DNA of 64,000 nt, from assembly GCA_963920765.1 (NCBI GenBank), contig OY987249.1, positions 8,060,817 to 8,124,816 on the forward strand. The letters are read 5' to 3'. How positions within the stretch are numbered: position 1 is the first letter of the stretch; each line of letters opens with the position of its first letter. Positions 45,522 to 56,444 of the stretch are shown here, piece after piece. The notes under the pieces are model-generated. The model ran no database searches and had not been told where the DNA came from. It saw only the letters and a program-made list of their open reading frames with translations. The stretch is from Ulota crispa (Eukaryota; Streptophyta; Bryopsida; Orthotrichales; Orthotrichaceae). The translations under genes and the position numbers were made by a program.

Positions 45522-46256
45522 TCCGGAGCCCTTGGTTGATTTTCCCCTTTATAGGCTTGATTTGGTGAGGTTTCTAAAACTTTTGGAAGTTAGGTAACAT
45601 TTAATATCATATATAAATTATTCTACATCCTAAGGTTAAATTTTATTGTGTTTTTACAACAAGAAAAGTCATGTCATTCAAATTAAATAAATTTTATTTT
45701 ATGATCAATTATTAATTCAAAAAATATATGTTTGTTATACCAGGTCAAATTACGGTTGCACTTGGAGGTGATCATTTATATGCATGTATGGACATGACGA
45801 CAAATGGATGGACATATGCATGGGCTATTTTTTATGCATTATTTTTGCATTCATTTGTTTGAAGGTACATTGATTTTCTATCTGTTTGTATTATTGTTTT
45901 CTCCCGCGCTCAGCTGGAGCGGTGTCATTTGTTGAACAATGAGTTGTTGAGTTTGTCCCGCCCCGATAAAACTTAATGTTTGTGCATTTGTTCTTTTGAA
46001 GTTACTTTGCTTTATTTTCCCGTATGTATATACTGCCGGTTACCCTAATGCTCGGCCGAAATGGTGTCATTTGTCAAATGAAGTAAGTATTAGTGTTTGC
46101 CCTATTTGATAATGCTTAGTTCGTGGAGCTCAATGCGTGACTGGGATGCTACTTATTGGTTAAGGTTGTGACATGAATCCATCAGTGTTCTTGGCAATCT
46201 ACATACCCAACAATTTTGGTTAGTTCTGCTTAAGTTTCTTAATTGAAGTTTGTCTT

Positions 46257-46622
46257 GTGTTTGTGTTCACTTTGGCTAAATCTTTTATTGTTTTTTTTTG
46301 CTATGGCTTCCTCAACGTCATGAGGGTGCAGACAGACCAGAGTCTTACAACCGTGATAAATAAAGTTGTTGCATTACAAGACAAGCAGGATGTTTCCAAA
46401 AAAGAAATGGATGTTTTGAATATGCAACTATTATATTTTGCCAAACTGAATGTAATATTATACGTTGCAGAGATCTTGAAGTATGCGTTGCAAATGAAAA
46501 TAACCTTTACTCCAAGCAAGGAAGATGGCAAGTGGCAGTACTTTGTTAAGAGCAAATCCAAGTTAAATATGGAAAAAGATAAGTTTCTATTACAATTGTG
46601 TTTCTTATCTATTATGTTTTGA
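46257..46622 (+). CDS. Hypothetical ORF inside the transposon block
   Basis: A 121-codon open frame. From residue 24 (VQTDQSLTTVINKVVALQDK) the composition is more protein-like than the surroundings: Lys/Asp/Gln-rich, with a possible short helix (MDVLNMQLLYFAKLN) and EDGKWQYFVKSK. I recognise no family. It could be a captured gene fragment, an exon of an unrecognised gene, or chance. The sequence after it (46690-46930) contains tandem CTTCCCTTGAAGTGAAATTC units. Confidence 0.2.
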   Translation: MFVFTLAKSFIVFFCYGFLNVMRVQTDQSLTTVINKVVALQDKQDVSKKEMDVLNMQLLYFAKLNVILYVAEILKYALQMKITFTPSKEDGKWQYFVKSKSKLNMEKDKFLLQLCFLSIMF

Positions 46623-47352
46623 ATTTTTATTTTCAAAATTTTTAATTAAATTTTTTTTGTGGCAGAATACATGTGCAATATTTTAGAAGCTTTTTTCAAA
46701 AGTTATAGCAATTACAGATTTATTGATGTTCAAGATCATCACCAAAGATATTATAATGGTCCAGAATGCACAAGGTCATGTTGATACTTTCGTGGGACAT
46801 AACAAGCTGGTAATTGGTTGCCAGGATGCAAAAGGAAATTCCCTTCCCTTGAAGTGAAATTCTCTTCAATTAATGTGAAATTTTCTTCCCTTGAAGAGAA
46901 ATTCCCTTCCCTTGAAGTGAAATATTGTAATCATGCAACTGTTGTAGAGGAGTATGGCGATTTCAAGGCATCCTTTTTTAATTCTTTTAAATGATGACAT
47001 TGATTAACTTTTTGTAATACTATTGATATTTGTCAAAGTGAAATATTAGTAATTGTAGTGTTGCCTCATAATTATGTTGAGAATATTTTAAAAATTCAAC
47101 ATTGTGTAATGTGTTCATTGAATTCAATTTGATGCTCAGCTTCTTCGAATTATATTGATTGCAATTGTTGAGTATGGGATTTTGTTGTTGAACTTGTACC
47201 GTGTTTCTTGATTGTAATTGTTTGATATTGTTAAATTACTTTATATATTTATATCTCTTTCACTTTTTGGGAAGTATTAATGCAATTTTTGGATATTTTA
47301 TGTTGTGTTGTTGATTTAAGCGCTGATGGGTGATGACAAAGAACCTCGGGTG

Positions 47353-48584
47353 AATCACTCTATGTATGTTAAATACTCCTTGTGTGACAAAGATGTATTT
47401 TGAAGGGGCTATATATCTTCCATTTAGATTTAAATAGGCCTCTATAATTAAATAATTTGGTAAAGTGACATATATTTGATCACTGAACAATTACTTATAC
47501 GACTTACAGAATTTCATTTTTTCCCAAGTTGTTTTTTTATAAAAAATATGAATTGCCAAAAAAGTGATATAAAAAGGTTTTGGGTATGAGGTACAAAAAA
47601 TACAAATGAATGTTTGATGGTTGGAAGTTAATATTGTAAGAAACTTAATTTTCTTTTGTACACCCTATTTTTTTGTTAAGAGATTTTGGGTGGTGCTTGG
47701 ATTGGTGTTAGATTTTGCATTTTTTTTTAAATTTATTTTTTGTTTGGATTTCAATTATGCCACTTTTGTTTACACAAAAATTTGATATTTATTTCTACTT
47801 TATTTTGTTAGACAATTTTTTTAGCTTAAATTTATACTCCCTGTGTCCCAAAATCATCTTTTTGTTACATAAAATGTTATAGATTAAGCTCATAAAGATT
47901 TTTTTTTCAATTTTTTTTACCTATGAATAGAGTTTGATGTCCTTCTATTGTTCTGAAATTATGAATTTCAAATTAGTTTTCAAAATCTGGTTTCAAAATG
48001 CTTGAAAAATGGATTTTTGAGGCATTTTTGAAGAGCACCGGTGGCCATTCATTTGATGGCATGGGATTGGTTAGCATGCCCATGCTTTTGGACTATGAGC
48101 AAGTGTTGCTAGCTCCCTTCCTCCAACAAAAAGTTCATTTTGGGACACTAAATAAGGGTTGACAGGGAGATCATTTTAGAATGGATGGAGTATTCAATTT
48201 TGACACCATATTTTTGCTGTGATATAGGTTATGACACTTGTTGGTTTTAAATTTTGAGGTTTTTTACTTCCTATTATTTTTTCTAAGTCACCTTTGCTTT
48301 GACTTTTCATTCAATACAACATAACCCAACAAATATCCAGCGGCATTTACAGATCCATACTAGATACAATCTTGTGCATAGGATAAGTCCAAATCTTATG
48401 CCCTACATTAGTTGTAAAAAAATTAATGCCTTAAATTTGTAATGTACATATATTATTTATATGGGATGTAGCACTTTGAATGTTCTCCTTTAAATGCAAA
48501 GTTGTTACAAATTTTTATCTCAAATGAATAAAATCTTTGTTATATTGTACTGCACATCAATTCTCAAATGCCTTAAGTGATCCA
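47353..48584 (+). repeat. 0.9-kb direct repeat, copy 2, with Stowaway insert
   Basis: Same unit as 44629-45521 but about 350 bp longer because of the MITE at 47837-48190. Outside that insert the two copies are collinear with scattered small differences. Confidence 0.7.
47837..48190. mobile_element. Stowaway-like MITE
   Basis: Left end CTCCCTGTGTCCCAAAATCATC, right end GATCATTTTAGAATGGATGGAG, flanked by TA on each side. The termini match the Stowaway consensus. The homologous position in copy 1 of the direct repeat (near 45135) reads TTTTATATTTGATTTTGACA without the insert. Confidence 0.9.
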
Positions 48585-48614
48585 CTTGGGAAACAAACAG
48601 CCTAATTTAAAGTA

Positions 48615-49113
48615 TGGATGATATAAAACTAAATTTCATTTCCTCATTATTATGTTTAGTAATTTCTAGTTTTTGTTTGTTAAACCATACTATAAAATCC
48701 GTTTCTACACTCATTTAGTTCATTTCAATGACAAATTTAGGGTGATTATTTTTAAATCATTCCTAATATTGGTATTAAACTAGTTTGTGTTTTTGGAGTT
48801 TGATTATATAAATGGTTCCCTAGGATACAAATATGGTGAGCAAACAAAGGATGTGATATCAAAGAACAGAGGGTATCTATCATATTAAAAAATCACGTCC
48901 GTTCCTCACCCAATTTTCTCTGTCTCATGGAATTTGTGTCACTAAGTGATTCACTGATTTGACCCCAGCTATGGACTCACCCCACAACTCCCCTGCTCTC
49001 TCATAAGCTACAAGGTTGTTAGATTTACTCACTACACACCTTGCAGGACTCTACAGGCAGGGTTTCTATTGGCATGGGTTTGCAATATATTGCTTTGTGC
49101 TTTACAACAAGTA
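48615..49113. other. 3' flank of the ethylene receptor gene
   Basis: AT-rich, no gene seen; probably the 3' UTR and downstream DNA of the minus-strand gene ending at 49114. Confidence 0.45.
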
Positions 49114-52100
49114 TCAATGTAAGCCACTACTACTTCCTCCGTCAAAGGATAAATGCAAGGACGGACTAGAGCTAACATTCAAACTTGAGCTCAACGATAA
49201 AAGAGGTGGTGCTGGTGCCAATTGGAAAGGAAAAGAATTGCATTCTTCTCGAAGCTGAACTAACTTAGCCAGTTCTGTTTTGAGAAGAGGCAAGCTAATG
49301 GGCTTCATCAGGACATAATCCATGCCCACCTCAAAGCATTGCTTCCGGGTCTTCGTGTCCGAATTTGCAGTGAGTGCACAAATCAGCGGCCTTACAGGCT
49401 TGTCATACCGTTTAATCAATTCTGTGGCAACAGCGAAACCATCCATCTGCACAAAAAAAGTCGAAGGGCCAAAGGGTTAAAAGGCTGAGAGATACACCCT
49501 TTAGACTAAAATCTCAGAATCTGAATTAGTGAAGAGCTGGAAACTGGACTCTGACAATTCACACTACGTCCTACGTCCCACGTCCCAAATCACTTAGAAT
49601 GCCTACATGGCATTTTGGCACCTTCTTAAGTCCCACCAAATGTTTTGTGCTTAAAATATAGGGAAAATTTCATGGATACCCCTGAAGTTTGCGATATTTT
49701 CATAGATACCCCTGCCTTTTCAGAAATTTCACAAATACCCTTGGACCAAAACTTTTAGGCGTTTGTTTTGTTGTGCATGCCACTTCCTTCTTCCTTTGTG
49801 CGCACGCATAACAAGAAAGAAGTAATGTGCCCACAACGGGAGAAGGAAGTGACATGCATAACAAAACAAACACCTAATTTTTTTGATCCAAGGGTATTTG
49901 TGATATTTCTGAAAAAGCAGGGGTATCTATGAAAATATCGCAAACTTCAGGGGTATCCACGAAATTTTCCCTAAAATGAACAAGGTTTCTGTACTATTTC
50001 ATTTTGCCCTTTATAATCCAGCAACGTTCAAATTTTGCATTAAGGTGGGACTTGCAGAGTTGAGATCTGAGATACACTGCGAAACGTCTTATGAACTTGT
50101 AAATAGTAGACTTGTTACATCTGTTGCCTGCTTGCCTATCCAAAATAACAGCATATTGTTTGTCCCTTGGGAGTATCATACCTCAGGCATGCAAAGATCC
50201 AGTAGAAGGATGTGGAATTGATCAGGTCCTTGCTCAGCAATGACGTCCAAGCACTTCTGCCCGGACTCCAAGACTGTTGGTGTGCACCCGATGTTGTCAA
50301 GCAGCCGCCGGGTAACGATCCTGTTTATAGAGTTATCGTCCACAACCATGACCTGTTCATGAACATACCAATCTCAAATCAACTACAGTAATAGGAAATC
50401 CATCTTGCAGGTATTCTAGAAAAACTAGAATTCTACTAATAAAACAATACTAGATATTAAGGGGTTTTGCAAACATTTGAAGCAACGTTTTGGTGCAAGT
50501 AATAGCAACGTTTGTTTCACTGGGAAAAGCCTTGAAATAACTTTCAAACTAAATAAGTCAGTTCGAGTTGAACATTGCAATCGACAATCGGCACAGTATT
50601 AGAAACAAAGCTTGATTATTTTTTCAAATCAACCAAATAATAAAGTTAACTTTGAAATCTAACTTTGGAATGAATTAGTGATTTTATTGGCAACGTTTTT
50701 GGTGTTGTTGAAGGTGGTGACATCTAGTAGTGAACTGGCTTTCTACTCATATGATTTTCTACTAATATGTTGTGCAGTAAAATCTCATGCTATGACGGTG
50801 GTGAGCTTTCTAAGTTGCTGCAAAACATGCATCGAAGTGACGTGGCTGGCACAAGACAAAAATTCGTAACGATCAATAGTAAGGATACATGAGTAATCCA
50901 AACTTTACAATAACGATTTCAGGATGCAGTTATTACCTGCAAGCCTGTCAGCTCTGTTGGTGTGGGTGGTCGTGTCGGAACTTCTTGCAAGGATGGCTCC
51001 TTGTGGTCGCGATAAATGCCTAGAGTGATATACATTTTGCATGTTGTTCCTTTTCCCAGCCCCTCACTCTCAAGCCAAATTTTTCCACCCATAAGCTGCA
51101 ACAACACTATCAAGCGCATCACTGATCAGCCACGACGATATCTTGCATACGATACCAGCTTGACCTCTTTGGCTACAGCTAGAATGTAACATTACTGATC
51201 CTTGTTTAGGAGAGCACAACGAATGCAGAGTTTTGAAATGACTAAAGTCGAAGGCATCCAGAGCCCTAAAAAAGACCAGGATGAGGATTGACAAGAGCAC
51301 CTCCACAAATTTCTTCGAAATGGCAAGTCCCAATCCGGTCCCGCCAAAGGTGCGAGTGGTTGTGCTATCAGCCTGAACGAATTTGTTGAACAAACGAGGC
51401 ACGTCAATTTCCTTAATGCCAATCCCAGTGTCAACAACATCCACATGAATGTAGCGGTACTCCAAGAACCTTCTCGGTGTAAAAGGCAATTCTGCACCAG
51501 CAGCCATAACAGGACGGAAGTCGCTCGTATCTCCTACTCTCAACGCAACTCTTACTTCTCCTTCCAGAGTAAACTTGATGGCGTTTCCAATCTACAGTGA
51601 CAAGCGTCGTAACTCAGAATTATAAATTCTGAAATACCATCTCTTCAAAATCGTACAAGCTAGGCCACAGGGACGGATAACTCAAAACATCCCCTATTAG
51701 ATTCACGAACTCATTAATAGAAAATTAACATTAATCGAATAGAATATTAAAACAATATTACGATAATGTTAGATCGATGTCAAAATGATGTTGGGTTAAT
51801 GTTAACTTCATAATTGCCAGTGTTATATCAATTCAACAAGGGAATTGATCGCAAAACTCGCCCATACAAACCCTACCTGTAGAACCCGCAGCTTTATGAG
51901 AGAGGAGAGAGGAGGAGAGAGGAGAGGTATCACGGGAGAGAGGGGAATTGTGCCCATGATTGGGGTCAAATCGACCAACCTCAAAATTTCTGTGATAATT
52001 TCCATGATAGAAAAAAATGTAGGGTGAAGAAAAGACCCAATTTTTCTATTACGTTACATGTGAAGGGCACTACTATTGACACTCTTTACGTTAAACTAAC

Positions 52101-54928
52101 ACAAAGTCCAGATTAGCTCAGCATGAGGACTAGATGACAATAATGCATATTAAATTTGCAGTAAAAAAATTTATCGACCTAGTTGGGCGGAATTTGTGAT
52201 GGAAGAGTGAGAGGCTCACCACGTTCAGCATAATTTGCAATACGCGGTTACTGTCTCCCAACACATCCTCAGGGAAGTTCGGCTGCAAAAAGATGGTGAA
52301 GGAAACATTTTTCTTGAAGGCCAGGGGGCGGATGATGTTCTCCACTTCGCGCATGAGATATGGAAAATTGAAAAGAGTTATATCTAAAGCCAGGCTCCCG
52401 CTCTCGAGCCTTGAGAAGTCCAAGATGTCGTTGATCAGTGAGGAGAGAAGGCTGCTGCTCTTGGACATGGTCTCCACCATAGAGTGCTGGTCTTCAGTCA
52501 GGTCCGTTTGCAGCAGAATTGATGCGAGGGCTATGAGGGCGTGCATGGGTGTGCGCATCTCATGGTTCATCACCGCAAGAAAATCATTGCGGGCAGCCAC
52601 TGCTTCCTCGGCCTCCTTCTTCGCTATCTCCAGGGCTGAATTCTGGGACAAGAGTTGGTCTCGTGCACGCATTGACTCCTCCAACACAGTTGCATGCGAC
52701 AATGCCACTGCAACCTGATTGTGCAATCAGATTCAAAGAAAATGTGAAAGTGATAACTAAACAAGAGAAAATACCAAAATCATTGAAGGTGCCGAAAGTT
52801 ATGTTCGCCTTTTTGGCCTTATTGTCCTGTTCCACCTGTACAACCTTCAATTTTCATTCTGCCTAAAACATACAATTAAAGCTAGGAGAAGTAGACGGCT
52901 ACTTTCCCAATATCCACCCACTTTTAATGATAATTTCTGTGTAACAGCCGCTTGATAAGTATTTTCACTTAATGCACACGTTTAAATAGCCATGTGGAAG
53001 TTTGACGAATTCAGTTACCTAAACAGTACAGAAAACTGTTTCTCCCACCCACTTCCTGATGCTCGGGGTTCAGGGCTTAGAATAAGAGTAAGCATGCCAC
53101 TCTGCATTGACTGAGATGTATGAAATTTGCACTGCTAAGTAGGGCAAAGACAATATATACCTGGTCTGCTACTGCTGTGACCATATCAAACTCATGTCCC
53201 TGCCACGTTCTTTGAGGGTCATTGGGCAACACAAGAACCAAGAATGCATACGACGATGTCTCAGGAAGATGGCCATTCGCAACGCTGGCTTCACTAAAGT
53301 CCTTGAAATGAGAGGTATACAAACAGGGAAGCCTCACAGCCACAACTCGGTCTTCCCACACGGTTCCATCTGGCAATTCCGAAGTTTTATGCCTCTCCAA
53401 CAAGATGGAGTTGAGAGGAACCAGCACGGCACCCTGGTTGCATAGAACCTAACAAAGTGCATCTGCAATTAGCCCCGCCATCGAGATACATATTCATGGT
53501 CGTCATTCACAACATTGCCTGATTTGCTTGATGCATTGAAGTAAAACAAGTTATTTGATGAGTAATCCAGTCGATACAACTCGGCTGTGACAGCACTTAC
53601 ATGTTGAATGCCTGGATCTGCTTTAGGAACAGTCAAGTGGCTTGTGGCCATGATATTATCCTCCGCCAGCTCATGTGTGAGCTCAAACTGTTCGCCATCC
53701 TCACTGGGCATCCAGATGTTGCAGCTTTTAAGCTTCAGAGTTTGCGAAAGTTCCACCAGGGTGGTCTTCAAAATGGTGTGTCGGTTGAGGGTGCTCCGAA
53801 TTTCATGGGTCAGCATGCGCACATGTGTTCCAGCCTCTTCCTTCATCTTCATAACTCCAACCTGCTCATCTAATTCTGCAGTCTAGAAAGACCACCCATC
53901 TGTATGCCATCACTTCCTACTCAACGGGGATCCAAAAAACGGAGGTTTAACAAATAACCTCGCAAATAACAGGAGCAGGACTTCAAAATTCTCACGAATT
54001 CATCGAACACGTTATACTTACCTTGCCAACAAGGTACAACTCGCGTTTTTTGACACTTAAAACTTCAGGAATTACCCAGCTGAGGGTGACAGCTGTTGCA
54101 CAGGACACAAAGGCAGTGGAGACTTTGAAAATGGTCAAGGTTCGAGTTGCACTGGCTGCAAGGGTGAGAAAAGTCCAGACATTTGTGAGGTGTGTTAATC
54201 CGCAGAGAACAATGAACGCACCGAACTCCGCCACTACCCACTTGTAAGGAAATACCTGCATCGTCAACATACCCACAAAACTCTTGTTTAATTCATGTCA
54301 TGATTTTTTAACCCCTTAAGTGCCCAATTGGCGAAAAATGACCGCTTCCGTATTCATGATTGCTGGATTTCATTGTCTAAGAAGCTTCAAGAAATGTAAC
54401 AATGTGTACAATAGAAAGAAGAAACCATATCAACATTTTCAATCTACAGAAGTAAGTTTTAAAAGTTATAGAAACAGACTATCAACTCTCGAAACGGAAT
54501 TTCTATTTTTAGCCTGGGCAATTCATCTGCGTCAATGTAACCATGCAAATACTTTTCAATCACTTCAAGAGCAGTACCTGCGCTTTGTAGATGAAGAACA
54601 GAAGCTCCACAGGGATAGAAAAGTAGGCAAGAGCAATAAGCACGTCGGAGACGAGCTGCCAATGAATCATCTCCTCATAGCGAGGGACAGTAGGATGAGC
54701 GAGAAGGCAGGTCTCACACATTACTGATGCTTCCAGGACCATGGTGGTGCAAGGCTCAGTGCAATACTCCCTACTCGCATAATTCTCCAGCTTCCGAGTC
54801 CCCGCATCGTCCACAAGAGACTTCTCCGGGAAGAACTGCCTCCTTATGATTGCTGTTACGCCAGCAGGAGATAAGATCAAGTAAACGGTAAAGAACACCG
54901 TCCACACCGTTATAAAACTCTTCTCCAT
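49114..54928 (-). CDS. ETR: Ethylene receptor, hybrid histidine kinase
   Basis: ER-membrane ethylene sensor of the ETR1 type. Nine minus-strand exons: 54928-54578, 54255-54022, 53882-53601, 53448-53161, 52714-52220, 51591-51301, 51095-50937, 50352-50182 and 49446-49114, all phase 0, giving 867 residues (Arabidopsis ETR1 738, ETR2 773). An N-terminal extension with an extra hydrophobic segment (about 5-28) precedes the ethylene-binding domain ([27 protein letters not shown] with the copper-ligand Cys135 and His139). Next come the GAF domain ([20 protein letters not shown]), H-box [15 protein letters not shown] (His436), N-box [13 protein letters not shown]-boxes DTGIGI and [10 protein letters not shown], and a receiver domain (VVDDNS, Asp752 in LLLDLCMPE, Lys805). 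The tail is Ser/Pro-rich. All kinase boxes are intact, as in subfamily I. The start is the first in-frame ATG after an in-frame stop; a further upstream coding exon cannot be excluded. The last intron holds a foldback MITE. Confidence 0.97.
49661..49971. mobile_element. Foldback MITE (MULE-like) in the ethylene receptor intron
   Basis: 311 bp between the last two exons. Ends GGGAAAATTTCATGGATACC and GGTATCCACGAAATTTTCCC. Flanks TAAAATATA (49652-49660) and TAAAATGAA (49972-49980) agree at 7 of 9 positions. Confidence 0.9.
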
Positions 54929-56444
54929 TTGGGAATGGATTCTTCCCACAGGTGCGTCACCTGAGGCAGCTAAACTTTGCTTATTGGCCGCTTGCTGATT
55001 GGAGTCCACGAGAGCACAACCACAACCATGACAAGCTCTGGGTCAATATTTCTTCAAAACTCGTCGGGGCAGCTGGGAGCTGAATCCTCATATTGACAGG
55101 GCGCCAGAGCAGTTGAGACAATTGAAGCATACCTAGAAATACATGGCTTCAAAAGGGAGCACAGATCTTTTCCTTTGTTTATTCCGAGTGTCAAATCATG
55201 CTAGCTATGTGCTTCACTATAGCTGCTCTTTACTAAAATACTCTTAAGACTGAACGAATCAAACAAAGAGCGTTCGAGAGTCACGGACTAAAGTTAGGAA
55301 AAGTGACAGCAAGGGTAGGCAGGTCATAATCACTGTGAGATTTCACCTTCATGGCAACCTGCACACTGCAAGAAACATCAATAGCAGTGGGTGAAAATAA
55401 TTTAGGTCAAAAGGTTGCTCCACAATTAAAAACCGTCCCAAGATATGTATTGGCGATAATAACTTGCTCTGGTGAGGGTTTTGTAAAGATCTCTGGAAGA
55501 TGAAACGAGGGGTGGCTACAGTCAGCAAAAAGGAAACGTTATACACGAATAAAACCTTTTCTGAAAACATGTCCGTTGACTGTGAAGATCAACCAGGCTC
55601 CACTAAACATGCAGTCAAGTAATGAATACTTGCTAAGTCAGAACCTAATCCTGAATAATAATCCTGCTGAAAGTGCGAGGGACCTCATACGAAATTGATC
55701 AGAGCTATTAACGTTGCATCAGGATAAGATTATGAAAACTTTTACACTGATTCTCTCAATCAATCACAGCGCACGAAGCGCCTTCCCACGCATTGACCGC
55801 CTCCTCACATGCTCCAAACAAGTGCCACAAGTTCCTGTTTTTCTGTTAGCCTTCTATAAAATCACGAGTTAACTACATTCAGTTAATTGTCGACGTCACT
55901 GAACGTAGAAAAACCGACGACAAGAGGTTAGAGCTCCAGCTCAGAACATGTCTGTCAAGCAGGCATTTGCATTAATTTTTTTTTAAAAATTGACCTAAAA
56001 TCTTCTGAAAAATTCAGAAGAATTACGAGGTTTTGCCCGCAAGTCGATCCCAAAATGGCAAAAAAGAGACGGAGGAGGCTCATCCATAGAGTAAGAAACC
56101 TCAACTCTCAAAAAAAAATGCAAGAAACACTGGTGTGGGTATTTTGGGGAGTTTTCTTAAGGACTGCTAATCTTCAGCAGAATGAGCCACCAGTGCACAA
56201 AAGGAAATGCAATTCTGACCCTTAACGATAAGATTCCGACACCGAAAGTATCAGTGCCTGCCTGGGTACCCTGGAAAACAGGCTCTTTAAAGGCAATCTA
56301 CGTAAGCACAAACCCTTTGTAGTTGCAAACGTAGAGAGCTCACGTCACGGCGAGTGTCCACTATATTCTCAAACCCCATCTTCGACTCCAAATTGTCACG
56401 AAAACATTGAAGTAGCTCACTGCAGTTCAAACATGAGTGCTTGC
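54929..56444 (-). other. Upstream region of the ethylene receptor
   Basis: No separate coding gene recognised. It lies between the receptor start codon and the stop of the next minus-strand gene, so it should contain the receptor promoter and 5' leader and the neighbour's 3' UTR. The receptor frame stays open for about 120 bp upstream of the chosen ATG and then meets TGA. Confidence 0.5.

Larger units (their letters stand above)
40592..48614. mobile_element. Possible 8-kb TIR-bounded composite block
   Basis: The left boundary ATACCTTAAATTAGGCTGTTTGG and the right boundary AAACAGCCTAATTTAAAGTAT are inverted matches. A second inverted pair lies inside: 40630-40920 against 44330-44620 (GTCACATTGAGATCTCTTGG, CCGTGTGTCC and their complements). 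Two 0.9-kb direct repeats (44629-45521 and 47353-48584) occupy the right half. Whether this is one transposon or stacked insertions is uncertain. No transposase frame was found. Confidence 0.45.

Noticed and set aside
44629-48584. LTR retrotransposon with 0.9-kb LTRs
   Set aside because: The direct repeats lack TG..CA ends, no primer-binding or polypurine site was seen, and the 1.8 kb between them has no gag-pol-like coding; the copies look like separate short-TIR elements.
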